DNA of 64,000 nt from JARKPK01 sp964631235 (GTDB lineage Bacteria > Planctomycetota > Planctomycetia > Pirellulales > Thermoguttaceae): assembly GCA_964631235.1 (NCBI GenBank), contig CAZVZX010000009.1, positions 84,669 to 148,668 of the forward strand. The letters run 5' to 3'. Below the pieces are notes generated by a model. That model was given only the letters and a program-made list of their open reading frames with translations, did not search any database and was not told the origin of the DNA. Position numbers and translations under genes: made by a program. Positions 52,563 through 61,308 of this stretch are shown here, one piece after another (the first letter of the stretch is position 1; the number at the start of each line of letters is the position of its first letter).

Positions 52563-55178
52563 TCAACGGGCGGTGCTTGCGGCGCTCGGATCGATCAGTT
52601 CGCGGTCGGCGAGGAAGATGCGGGCCTCTTGGCGGCTGGCGTCGGCCAAGAGGGCGGCGCAGCGCGCCGACGCAGCACTGCTCACATCGACGACCCGGAC
52701 GATGTCGGCCCAGGCCTCGGCCTCGGGGACCAATTCGAGCAGTCGATTCGGACGATTCACGAAGAACCCCTCGTCGAGAAAATCGCGCTGCTTCTGCGGA
52801 AAGATGGCCAGATAGAGAATGTTCATTTCGACCAGTTCATTGAGGAAGTGCGTTCCCAACGAGACATCGGGAATGAGGTTCTCCCGCATCGTCACGATCT
52901 CGCAGAGGACGGAAACCTGATTGATTTCGGCGAAATGGACGGGGATGCCCAAGTCGGGGCTGGCCGTTCCCCACCGGCCCGGCCCGAGAAGCATCATGGT
53001 TGTGTCGTCGCGCGGCGAAAGGGAGTTGATTTTTCCGAGCAGCCGGGCGAGTTCATACCGCCGCCGCAGCGGCAATTCGGCGTAGAGCCGCGGCACGACA
53101 TAGACGAACCGATCGAGGCGGACCAGCCGGCTCGGGCCGATGATCGCACTGTGCGCCTCGACAATGCGGTCTTGCGGCTGAACAACGACCTCGGGCAGAT
53201 TGATGTTCTCGATTCCCTGCACCTGCAACGGCCGACACTGAAGCAGGTTGATCTTGTACGAGCGATCCTCCGTTGCATTGACGCAAAACTCGATATCGAC
53301 CGGATTGCGGTAGGCGTCTTCCAGAAGACGAAGCATCTTCCGCATGTCGGAAACGAACGGGGTGCCTTCCAACAGGCCTTCGAAGGTAATCGCCTGGGCC
53401 GCGCCCTGCGTGCCGGAGGCGTCGGTCCCTTGCGAGGTGATCCATTGCAGCGGAACCTCCGGCGATTCTTGGATCAAATCGGTGAAATAGCCCGAGGTGA
53501 ACCGGTTGGCCGATAGATCGAGGTAATCGACGCGCCGCTGGGAGTATTCGCAAACTTGATCGAAGTTGCTTTCCGGACGACGGCGCGGCGCGTTGAGGGC
53601 CACCAGCCGGGTGTAATCGTCGTCGGCGCGATCGACCGCCCGAGTGCCCAGCCCGAACACAAGCCGCACCACACCGGCGCGGGGATCGATTTCGTGATGC
53701 CACACATAAGGATTGAACGAGAACCCCACGCCGCCGATCAGCGGAAAATAGCGATCGCCGTAGCGCTCTCCGGAAACGCGCATCACCAGCAGGGCCATTT
53801 GCTCGTCGCGGTCGAGCATGTTGCGCTGCGCGCGGTAGCGAAGGGCCTTCTCGCTCATTGCGCTGGCGTAAATGTGACGCACGGTGTCGAGCAGGGCTTC
53901 CAGTCGCTGCTCGCGGGGGCCTTGATTGGCGCAGAACACGCTGTCGTACTTCCCGGCAAAGGCGTTGCCGTAGGCGTCTTCCAACAGCGAGCTGGAGCGA
54001 ACGATATAGGGCGATTCGCCGAAATAGTCGAGCATCGCCTGAAACTGATCGAGGGTGTACGACGGGAATCGCCCGTGGCGGATCCGCTCTTGTGCTTCTT
54101 CGATCCCCTGCAAGAAGCAGGCGGGATTGCGCTGCTTTTGCCGCAGCCACCAAACGCCGTTGCGAATGAGGAAGGTGTAGAACACATCCGAGCCGATGTA
54201 GAAGGCGTCGGGCGTTTCCAGCCGCTGGAACAGCTCGGGATCGTGGTGCTTGATGATGGCGCGGGCCAGCAGCATTCCCAGGGCTTTGCCGCCCACCAGT
54301 CCGATGCCCACCATGCGGTCGCGAATGGCCAAGATGTCTTCGAGCGTCAGGTATTGCTCGACCAGGGCCAGCATCTCTTCGTCACGCGAAAGCACCATCC
54401 GTGCCAGCCGTTTGAACACGTCGCGCTCGTGATCGGACGGGCAACGGCCGGCGCGGGCGGCGTCGAGCACGCTTTGCGCCTCGTCGAAGATTCGCCGCCA
54501 GAAGCCTTGCCGCATATCGGCGCGAAGCCCCGGCCATCGGCTGGCCGCCAGGATTTCCGAGACTATTGCGCTGGCCGTGATCGAGCGGAACCGATCGCCT
54601 TCCTCCCAAACATGAATCGTGTTCATCGCCGAAGTGGAGCGATGCTGCACCTTGATCGGGCGAACGTACAACCGATTCTGATGGCGGAATACGTCGAGGA
54701 GGAATTGCGTGGTTTCCGTAATCGGCGTCAGCGCGAACGATGCGTGAAAGTTGCGGTAGATCGCGAAGTAGGTGACGGTTTCGAGCACGTACAGCCGCGG
54801 GCAGGTGAGCACGAAGAAATTGCCCAGCATTTGATCGGCCGACCAGATGCTCGCCAAATCGGAAAGACAGTCGAACACATAGAAGGCGTGCCGTCCGGCC
54901 TCCTCGATAACGTCATGCACTTGGCGGACGAAGCTCTCGAATCCCTCGTTCGGATCGACCTTGTGGATTTCGGCGCCGAAATCATCGGGCAGCAATTGGT
55001 CGTGCGCGGCGAAGCGAAAGTAGATCAGTCGTCGCCCGTCGCGCCGTGCGGCCTCGGCATAGGGAATCACCAGCGCCTTGTAATCGCTGATCGACTCGAC
55101 CTGCCAAACGATGTTGTCGCCCGGCATGACGCCGCGAAACACCTGATCCAGTCCTGCGAGTCCCGTCGTTACATGCAT
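52563..55178 (-). CDS. Fusion of a degenerate KaiC/RAD55-like domain and a PEP/pyruvate-binding domain
   Basis: 871 aa, ATG 55176-55178. The first 215 residues open MHVTTGLAGLDQVFRGVMPGDNIVWQVESISDYKALVIPYAEAARRDGRRLIYFRFA, the order of a KaiC/RAD55 P-loop domain, with FYVFDCLSDLAS in the Walker B position, but the loop reads QVESISDYKA instead of GxxxxGKT, so ATP binding is doubtful. A helical linker (about 250-330) leads to the N-terminal half of a PEP synthase/PPDK-type ATP-grasp region: GLVGGKALGMLLARAII, YIVRSSSLLEDAYGNAFAGKYDSVF, LVMRVSGERYGDRYFPLIGGVGFSFNPY, VRLVFGLGTRAVDRADDDY and DIEFCVNATEDRSYKINLLQCRPLQ. No central His-phosphoryl or PEP-binding barrel follows. Function unknown; could act as a dikinase-like or signalling protein. 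Confidence 0.75.
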   Translation of the reverse strand: MHVTTGLAGLDQVFRGVMPGDNIVWQVESISDYKALVIPYAEAARRDGRRLIYFRFAAHDQLLPDDFGAEIHKVDPNEGFESFVRQVHDVIEEAGRHAFYVFDCLSDLASIWSADQMLGNFFVLTCPRLYVLETVTYFAIYRNFHASFALTPITETTQFLLDVFRHQNRLYVRPIKVQHRSTSAMNTIHVWEEGDRFRSITASAIVSEILAASRWPGLRADMRQGFWRRIFDEAQSVLDAARAGRCPSDHERDVFKRLARMVLSRDEEMLALVEQYLTLEDILAIRDRMVGIGLVGGKALGMLLARAIIKHHDPELFQRLETPDAFYIGSDVFYTFLIRNGVWWLRQKQRNPACFLQGIEEAQERIRHGRFPSYTLDQFQAMLDYFGESPYIVRSSSLLEDAYGNAFAGKYDSVFCANQGPREQRLEALLDTVRHIYASAMSEKALRYRAQRNMLDRDEQMALLVMRVSGERYGDRYFPLIGGVGFSFNPYVWHHEIDPRAGVVRLVFGLGTRAVDRADDDYTRLVALNAPRRRPESNFDQVCEYSQRRVDYLDLSANRFTSGYFTDLIQESPEVPLQWITSQGTDASGTQGAAQAITFEGLLEGTPFVSDMRKMLRLLEDAYRNPVDIEFCVNATEDRSYKINLLQCRPLQVQGIENINLPEVVVQPQDRIVEAHSAIIGPSRLVRLDRFVYVVPRLYAELPLRRRYELARLLGKINSLSPRDDTTMMLLGPGRWGTASPDLGIPVHFAEINQVSVLCEIVTMRENLIPDVSLGTHFLNELVEMNILYLAIFPQKQRDFLDEGFFVNRPNRLLELVPEAEAWADIVRVVDVSSAASARCAALLADASRQEARIFLADRELIDPSAASTAR

Positions 55179-55218
55179 GGCCCGAGTCCCTCGCCGCTCG
55201 ATTGTTTCCGGAATAGTA

Positions 55219-55294
55219 AACGCTGCCGCCGACGCAACGAGGCGGCCGATCGCGCGCGGTCCCCGTTTGAACCGCTTCTCCGTTCGTTGCGGTA
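55219..55294 (+). repeat. Dispersed repeat family A, copy 5 (diverged)
   Basis: AACGCTGCCGCCGACGCAAC, GAGGCGGCCGATCGCGCGC, then CGTTTGAACCGCTTCTCCGT, TCGTTGCGGTAA. Only the second half of the family is clearly preserved. Confidence 0.5.
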
Positions 55295-55400
55295 ATACGC
55301 AGGCGCCGCTGATCGAGGGCGCGACGGTTCGCGCGGTGTGCGTTCGTTCGCTGGGCGAAACGACGGCGCTGTGCCGGCCGCCGTCGGCGCCCCGCCTTTG

Positions 55401-56846
55401 CTACGATTCGATTGTTTTCACCGAAGCGTCTTCGATCGCGTTGGCGCGGCGGGCAAGCCACTGGTGAATATCGCGTGCCGCGATCTTTCCGGCCCCCATC
55501 GCCTGAATCACCGTAGCGCTGCCGGTTACAATGTCGCCGCCGGCCCAGACGCCGGGCCGCGAGGTGGCCCCCGTTTCGCTGGTGACGATGTAGCCCCATT
55601 TGTTCAATTGCAGGTCGCCGGTTTGGCGAGTCAGCAGCGGGTTGGCGCCCGCCCCGACGGCGATGATCACTTGATCGACCTCGATGGTGAAGAAAGCGTC
55701 GGGTTTCGGCCGGGGACGCCGCCGGCCCGATGCATCGGGTTCGCCCAGCTCCATCTCTTGGCAGCGGATGCCGCGGACCATTCCCTTTTCGTCGCCCAGG
55801 TATTCGACCGGCGCACAGAGGAATCGAAAATTGATCCCTTCCTGCTCCGCATGGTGGATTTCCTCGGCGCGGGCGGGCATTTCCTCTCGCGAGCGGCGAT
55901 AGACGATATCGACCGATTCCGCGTCGAGCCGCCGCGCCGTGCGGGCGGCATCCATGGCCACGTTGCCGCCGCCGATCACCGCCACGCGCCCGCCGCGGGC
56001 CACCGGAGTGTCGTAGGCCGGAAACGCATACGCCTTCATCAGGTTGACCCGCGTGAGATATTCGTTGGCGAAACAGATGCCGCCGAGATTTTCGCCGGGG
56101 ATGTTCAACCCCTGCGGCAGCCCGGCTCCCACGCCGATAAAGACCGCGTCGAATCCCTCGTGCGTCAGCAGTTCATCGACGGAAACCACGCGGCCGACCA
56201 CATGGTTCATTGCGAACTGAACGCCCAGGCGGCGCAAGTACTCCACTTCCGCCTCGACGATGCGCTTCGGCAGCCGGAACTCGGGAATGCCGTACACCAG
56301 CACCCCGCCGGGCTGATGAAAGGCCTCGAACACCGTCACTTCATGTCCCAAACGGATCAAGTCGCCGGCCACCGTGAGACCCGCCGGCCCGGCACCGATC
56401 ACCGCAATCCGCCGCCCGGTGGGCGGGGCGATTTCGGGCAGATCGACCTGTCCGTGCTCGCGTTCGTAGTCTGCCGCAAATCGCTCCAATGCGCCGATCG
56501 CCAATGGTTGGCCTCGCTTGACGAAGATGCATCGCCCCTCGCATTGCGATTCCTGCGGGCACACACGGCCGCACACGGCGGGCAGACAATTCGTCTCTTT
56601 GATCTTTCGGGCGGCTGCGACAAACTCGCCCTGCGCGATCAGCGAGAGAAACGCGGGGATATCGACTTGCACGGGGCAGCCCTCGACGCAGGCCGGCTTG
56701 CGGCACTGCATGCAACGCGCGGCTTCGGCCTGCGCCAGCTCGGGCGTGTAGCCCAACGGCACTTCCTCGAAGTTGTGAATGCGAACTTCGGGCAATTGCT
56801 CCGGCATCGGTGTGCGGGGTGCCAGCGGTTTGCGCGGCGATGTCAT
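55401..56846 (-). CDS. NADPH-dependent glutamate synthase small-subunit-like flavoprotein (NfnB/GltD-like)
   Basis: 481 aa, ATG 56844-56846. N-terminal Fe-S region CMQCRKPACVEGCPVQVDIP and CGRVCPQESQCEGRCI (two [4Fe-4S] clusters), then a tandem nucleotide-binding flavoprotein fold: RRIAVIGAGPAGLTVAGDLI (FAD), VRVAVIGGGNVAMDAARTA (NADP), GLEMQ... and the C-terminal PGVWAGGDIVTGSATVIQAMGAGK. Length and order match NfnB / SudA / GltD. Together with the upstream gene it should form the bifurcating NADH-dependent ferredoxin:NADP oxidoreductase, or alternatively sulfide dehydrogenase; it does not carry the glutamate-synthase active subunit. The 63-nt gap between the two genes suggests one transcript. 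Confidence 0.9.
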   Translation of the reverse strand: MTSPRKPLAPRTPMPEQLPEVRIHNFEEVPLGYTPELAQAEAARCMQCRKPACVEGCPVQVDIPAFLSLIAQGEFVAAARKIKETNCLPAVCGRVCPQESQCEGRCIFVKRGQPLAIGALERFAADYEREHGQVDLPEIAPPTGRRIAVIGAGPAGLTVAGDLIRLGHEVTVFEAFHQPGGVLVYGIPEFRLPKRIVEAEVEYLRRLGVQFAMNHVVGRVVSVDELLTHEGFDAVFIGVGAGLPQGLNIPGENLGGICFANEYLTRVNLMKAYAFPAYDTPVARGGRVAVIGGGNVAMDAARTARRLDAESVDIVYRRSREEMPARAEEIHHAEQEGINFRFLCAPVEYLGDEKGMVRGIRCQEMELGEPDASGRRRPRPKPDAFFTIEVDQVIIAVGAGANPLLTRQTGDLQLNKWGYIVTSETGATSRPGVWAGGDIVTGSATVIQAMGAGKIAARDIHQWLARRANAIEDASVKTIES

Positions 56847-56909
56847 CGCTTGATCCTCAAGTTATCCGTTTTGCAACAATGGGGCGGCCGGCCGAGACTG
56901 TCGGCACGG

Positions 56910-57752
56910 TCATTCGCAAATCGCCTGTGCGGCCTGACGTTCCATGGCGCAGCTTTCGTGATGTTTGAACGCCCGCTGCCGCGCCATCAATTGATCCCAG
57001 GCCACCAGATGCCCGTCGAACTCGGGGCCATCGACGCACGTGAATTTGGTTTGCCCGCCGACCTCGACGCGGCAACCGCCGCACATGCCCGTGCCGTCCA
57101 CCATGATCGAGTTGAGACTGACGATCGTGCGCACGTTGTACGGCCGCGTTGTTTCGCAGCAGAACTTCATCATGATCGGCGGCCCGATGGCATACACCCG
57201 CGTGATTTGCCGCGATGAATCGGCCGCGAGCAGGTCGTCCAAGGGCTGCGTGACCAAGCCTTTCAGCCCGGCGCTGCCGTCGTCGGTCGTGATGATGTGC
57301 CGCCGGCTGAGGGCGGCCAAACGGTCGGTCCAGAAGAGGAGCTCTGCGCTTCGCGCTCCCTGGATGGTGATCAAATCGGCGCCGGCCTCGGCGAAGGCTC
57401 GGGCGATCGGGTAGATCGGGGCGGCGCCAACGCCCCCGGCTACCATGACGACCGTGCCGTGCGGTTCGATTTCGGAGGGCGCCCCCAGCGGCCCGATCAG
57501 CGCGTGCAGCGATTGGCCGGCGCCGATCCGCGAGATCTTCAGCGAGCTGGCCCCCACGATCGCCACCACCATGGTGATCGTGCCTTTCTGGCGGTCGAAA
57601 TCGGCGATGGTCAGCGGTACGCGCTCGCCCGCCGGATCGGCCATGACAATCACAAACTGCCCGGGCGCGGCTTTACGGGCGATGCGCGGGGCCTCGACCA
57701 CCATTTCCACCAACCGCGGCCCGATTTCCCGATTCTCAATGACAAGAGCCAT
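56910..57752 (-). CDS. FAD/NAD-binding, [2Fe-2S] oxidoreductase subunit (NfnA/SudB-like)
   Basis: 280 aa from ATG 57750-57752 (MALVIENREIG), GAGAGGAA upstream. Ferredoxin-reductase fold: RKAAPGQFVIVMADPAGERVPLTIADFD (FAD-binding barrel), VVMVAGGVGAAPIYPIARAFAEAGADLI (nucleotide Rossmann), YAIGPPIMMKFCCE, and a C-terminal [2Fe-2S] site GTGMCGGCRVEVGGQTKFTCVDGPEFDGH. This is the small subunit that pairs with the GltD-like protein in NfnAB or the SudAB sulfide dehydrogenase. It would take electrons from NADH (or sulfide) and pass them to the partner flavin. Same strand as the LysR gene upstream, about 120 nt apart. Confidence 0.9.
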   Translation of the reverse strand: MALVIENREIGPRLVEMVVEAPRIARKAAPGQFVIVMADPAGERVPLTIADFDRQKGTITMVVAIVGASSLKISRIGAGQSLHALIGPLGAPSEIEPHGTVVMVAGGVGAAPIYPIARAFAEAGADLITIQGARSAELLFWTDRLAALSRRHIITTDDGSAGLKGLVTQPLDDLLAADSSRQITRVYAIGPPIMMKFCCETTRPYNVRTIVSLNSIMVDGTGMCGGCRVEVGGQTKFTCVDGPEFDGHLVAWDQLMARQRAFKHHESCAMERQAAQAICE

Positions 57753-57872
57753 GTTTCCGTTCCTCTCGGCATTTCGCTTCAGCGGAGACCGAGTGTTCCC
57801 TGTCAGCGGAGAAGCGATCGCAATGCCAAAAACTAAGGCCGTCCCCAATCATTCCCGTCGCGGTCCGACAGG

Positions 57873-58943
57873 TCAAGGCGAATCTTCGCGGCCCTTGGGG
57901 GCTGCGCATCGTTCCGCGGCAGCCGTTGTGTTGATCTCGGCGGCTGCAACGTTCGGGGCTTGGACCGGCGGATCGGTCCCCGGTGCGTCGTCGAGCGTGT
58001 CGAGCGGCATTTCTTTGAGCAGTTCGAGGAACTTGCTCAGTGTCGGCGTGAGCGTCATGCGTTCGCGATAGATCGCGCCGATCGGCCGACGCAGATTGCA
58101 ATCGGTGAATCGCACCGCAGCCAGGGTGCCCATGCGGACTTCCTTGCAGACGGTCGGTTCGGGCAAGATGCTGATGCCTGCCCCGATTTCCACCGCTTGC
58201 TTGATCGTCTCGATGTTGTCGAACTCCATCGCCACTTCGACCTTCACGTCGCGGCGGCGCAATTGGCGGTCGATGTCGCGGCGGATCGGCAGCTCTCGAT
58301 CGAAGGTGACCATCGGCTGCCCGCTGATCGCCCCCAGGGGAACGGCGCGCCGCGTCGCCAACGGATGATCGGGTCGGCAGGCGAGCACCATCCGCTCGGC
58401 GCGCAGGGCGACGACGGTCAGTCCCGGTCGGGCTTGCGGATAGGAAACCAAGCCGAGATGCGCGCGGCCGGTTTCGACGGCGTCGTACACCTCGTCCGGC
58501 CGACGGTATTCCAACTGAACCTTCGCCTGCGGATAGCTCCGCAGGAACTGCTGCATGCAGGTTCCCAGCCCGTGCAGACCGACCGAGTAGATGGCCGCCA
58601 CATCGATGGTGCCGGCGATCTCTCGTTGTTCGGCCTGCAATTGATCGACCAGGGCGTCGTAAACTTCGACGATCCGGCAAAACTCGCGATAGCAAAGCTG
58701 CCCGGTGCGGGTGAGGATCAGCGGCCTCTTGCGACGGTCGATCAACTGTGTGCGCAGATGCTCTTCGATGCGCCGCACGCATTGAGTGGCCGCCGACTGC
58801 GTGATGCCGCTGGCCGCCGCTCCGCGCGAAAAGCTTTGTTCCCGCGCCACGTGGCAAAACACCTTCATCGTTTCGATGTTGATCGCATGACGGCGCGTGC
58901 CGATGCCTTCGTCGAGTCGATCAACCTGCTTTCGACCAGCCAT
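57873..58943 (-). CDS. LysR family transcriptional regulator (CysB-type layout)
   Basis: 356 aa from ATG 58941-58943; a GTG five codons earlier is possible. A 25-residue leader precedes the winged helix-turn-helix: INIETMKVFCHVAREQSFSRGAAASGITQSAATQCVRRIEEHLRTQLIDRRKRPLILT. The effector domain follows (ETGRAHLGLVSYPQARPGLTVVAL, DRELPIRRDIDRQLRR, AVEIGAGISILPEP). The 50-residue C-terminal tail (TDPPVQAPNVAAAEINTTAA...) is unusual for the family. It sits between gdhA and the NfnAB-like pair on the same strand, so it may respond to nitrogen or reductant state and control either; effector not visible from sequence. Confidence 0.88.
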   Translation of the reverse strand: MAGRKQVDRLDEGIGTRRHAINIETMKVFCHVAREQSFSRGAAASGITQSAATQCVRRIEEHLRTQLIDRRKRPLILTRTGQLCYREFCRIVEVYDALVDQLQAEQREIAGTIDVAAIYSVGLHGLGTCMQQFLRSYPQAKVQLEYRRPDEVYDAVETGRAHLGLVSYPQARPGLTVVALRAERMVLACRPDHPLATRRAVPLGAISGQPMVTFDRELPIRRDIDRQLRRRDVKVEVAMEFDNIETIKQAVEIGAGISILPEPTVCKEVRMGTLAAVRFTDCNLRRPIGAIYRERMTLTPTLSKFLELLKEMPLDTLDDAPGTDPPVQAPNVAAAEINTTAAAERCAAPKGREDSP

Positions 58944-59230
58944 GAGCGGGCTTTCCACGCCGTAAGAACCGCCGACCGCGGCTCGAACTCGTCCGCATCA
59001 ACGGGCGAGCCGAGCCGCGATCCGGCGCAGGAATATCCTCTCGCACACTGAGATGCGGCCGCTCGTCTCTCACGAGAAAAGAGGTCGCTTCTCGCCGTGC
59101 CGGACATTATAAACGGTTTGCCGACGAACGCGGACATCGTCGAGCCGCAAGGCGGCCTAAGCGGCAGCGCATGGAACCCGGCATTGATCGAACTGTTCGC
59201 GTTCGAGCGGCGCGCCGCGGAACCGTATCG
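58944..59230. other. Intergenic segment
   Basis: About 290 nt between the LysR gene and the end of gdhA. No clear gene, repeat or terminator was seen. Confidence 0.4.
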
Positions 59231-60607
59231 TCAGACGATCCCTTGGGCGAGCATGGCGTCGGCCACCTTGACGAAGCCGGCCAGGTTGGCGCCGCGGACA
59301 TAGTTGATGAAGTCCTTCTCTTGGCCGTACCGTTGGCAGTTGGCGTGGATCGACTTCATGATCTCGTGCAGCCGACGATCGACTTCCTCGCGCGGCCAGC
59401 GCATGACGCCGGCGTTTTGCGTCATCTCCAATCCCGAAACGGCCACGCCGCCGGCATTGGCCGCTTTGCCCGGGCCGTAGAGAATCTTCGCGCCGAGGAA
59501 CACGTCGATGCCCTCGGGGCTGGTGGGCATGTTCGCGCCTTCGGCCACGCAGATGCAGCCGTTGGCCACCAGGGCCTTGGCGTCTTCGCCGTCGATTTCG
59601 TTCTGGGTGGCGCTGGGAAACGCCAAATCGCACTTGATCTTCCAGGGACGCTGGCCGGCCAAGTATTGCGCACCCTTGAACTGCTCGGCGTATTCCCGAA
59701 TTCGCCCGCGACGGACGTTCTTCAATTGCATGACCCATTGCAGCTTCTCGGCATCGATGCCGTTGGGGTCGTAGATCGTTCCGTCCGAATCAGAGAGCGT
59801 AACCGCCTTGGCGCCGTACTCGATGAGCTTTTCGACGGTGTATTGGGCCACGTTGCCCGAACCCGAAACGGTCGCCGTCTTCCCCGCGAGGCTCTGACCG
59901 CGCGTGGCCAGCATCTCTTGGGCGAAATAGACCGCGCCGTAGCCGGTGGCCTCGGGACGGATCAACGAACCGCCGTACGAGAGTCCTTTGCCGGTGAGCA
60001 CGCCGTTGAAGCGATTGACGATCCGCTTGTATTGGCCGAAAAGGAAGCCGATTTCCCGACCGCCCACGCCGATGTCGCCGGCGGGCACATCGGTGTCGGG
60101 ACCGATGTGACGGCACAATTCGGTCATGAACGACTGGCAGAATCGCATCACTTCGCCGTCGCTCTTGCCCTTCGGATCGAAGTCGGAACCGCCCTTGCCG
60201 CCGCCCATCGACAGCGTCGTCAGGCTGTTCTTGAACACCTGTTCGAACGCCAGGAACTTCAAGACGCTCAGATTCACGGTGGGGTGGAACCGCAGGCCGC
60301 CCTTGTACGGCCCGATGGCACTGCTCATCTCGATGCGGTAACCGCGGTTGACGCGCACTTCTCCCTGATCATCCACCCACGGCACGCGGAACATCACCAC
60401 GCGTTCCGGCTCCGTCATCCGCTCGAGAATCTTCGCTTTCTGATAGATCGGGTTGGCCAGGATGTGCGGCATCACCGACTCGGCAACTTCACGAACCGCT
60501 TGATGGAACTCGGGCTCGTTCGGGTTGCGCTTGACGACTTCGTTCATGAACTCATCCACACGCCGCTGAACGTCGGCATGGGAGGCACCGGCAGTACCTA
60601 CAGACAT
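59231..60607 (-). CDS. gdhA: NADP-specific glutamate dehydrogenase
   Basis: 458 aa from ATG 60605-60607 (MSVGTAGASHADVQRRVDEF) with AGAGGAG upstream. Family signatures: VNRGYRIEMSSAIGPYKGGLRFHPTVNLSVLKFLAFEQVFKNSLT (glutamate site with Lys), GGGKGGSDFDPKGKSDGEVMRFCQSFMTEL (the catalytic Lys-containing loop), and TVSGSGNVAQYTVEKLIEYGAKAV (NADP Rossmann). C-terminal GANLAGFVKVADAMLAQG. Length and hexameric-type N-terminal segment fit the NADP(H), assimilatory class: 2-oxoglutarate + NH4+ + NADPH to glutamate. Context: upstream of a LysR gene and of an NfnAB-like pair that would supply NADPH. Confidence 0.95.
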   Translation of the reverse strand: MSVGTAGASHADVQRRVDEFMNEVVKRNPNEPEFHQAVREVAESVMPHILANPIYQKAKILERMTEPERVVMFRVPWVDDQGEVRVNRGYRIEMSSAIGPYKGGLRFHPTVNLSVLKFLAFEQVFKNSLTTLSMGGGKGGSDFDPKGKSDGEVMRFCQSFMTELCRHIGPDTDVPAGDIGVGGREIGFLFGQYKRIVNRFNGVLTGKGLSYGGSLIRPEATGYGAVYFAQEMLATRGQSLAGKTATVSGSGNVAQYTVEKLIEYGAKAVTLSDSDGTIYDPNGIDAEKLQWVMQLKNVRRGRIREYAEQFKGAQYLAGQRPWKIKCDLAFPSATQNEIDGEDAKALVANGCICVAEGANMPTSPEGIDVFLGAKILYGPGKAANAGGVAVSGLEMTQNAGVMRWPREEVDRRLHEIMKSIHANCQRYGQEKDFINYVRGANLAGFVKVADAMLAQGIV

Positions 60608-60734
60608 GGACACTCCTCTTGCTGAAAAGTTTGGAAAACGGTGAATTCGTCTCTCACGTCGCGCTGCCGCAACCCGAAACGCATTCCGTTGCGCAATGGA
60701 GATTGTCGGCAACCCGCCGCAAACATTAGATTTC

Positions 60735-60763
60735 TTAATAACAAATGATCTTAGTTTTTGCAA
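60735..60763 (-). promoter_or_regulatory. Candidate promoter of gdhA
   Basis: On the minus strand TTGCAA (60758-60763), a 17-bp spacer and TATTAA (60735-60740), in an AT-rich stretch (CTTAATAACAAATGATCTTA region) ahead of gdhA. Expected start near 60728; the leader of about 120 nt is unusually long. Confidence 0.5.
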
Positions 60764-61308
60764 GTACTAATGAATTGGCGGCGAACGGACGTCTGTTCTG
60801 TCGGATCCGTTTCGGCGGACGAGAGAGAGGTGCCGCTGTAAAAGCTTATTTTGTAACGAGATAGAGAGGTGCGGCCGCCGAATAGTCTCGCACGATCGCA
60901 GAGGCGGCCGCCAACGCAGTGAAGCAGCCTGCTTGCGTGCGGTTCTCGTTTCGACCGCTTTTCTGTTTCTCAAGTCCATTTCGATTGGCGAGAAAGGGAC
61001 GCTTGCTCCATAAGTCGGCCGGACGGAGAGCGCCTGCGGGAGCGGAAGTACCTCAAGCAGCGCTGCCCACGAAACGATCGAAAGAATGCAGGCCGTTCAA
61101 TCGGCAACGGCCCTGATGCGCTGACGCTTTCCGCGGTCGATGATCAGCGGCGGTCGGGATTTCGCGCGACGTGAATTGGCTACGATCTTGCGTGCGGAAA
61201 ACGGCCCGCTTTTGATGCGCGAACCGTATGAGAACACAAACGGGCAGTGCCGCCCGTCGATCGCATGTCCGCAATCGAGAGTCGTCATTGCGGCTATTTG
61301 TGCGGCGG
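60764..61308. other. Intergenic region upstream of gdhA
   Basis: About 545 nt; contains repeat A6 (60891-60971). Elsewhere no gene or terminator recognised. Long open frames here cross repeats and are arginine-rich. Confidence 0.4.
60891..60971 (+). repeat. Dispersed repeat family A, copy 6
   Basis: CACGATCGCAGAGGCGGCCG, CCAACGCAGTGAAGCAGCCT, then TTTCGACCGCTTTTCTGTTT. A decayed but recognisable copy in the gdhA upstream gap. Confidence 0.55.
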
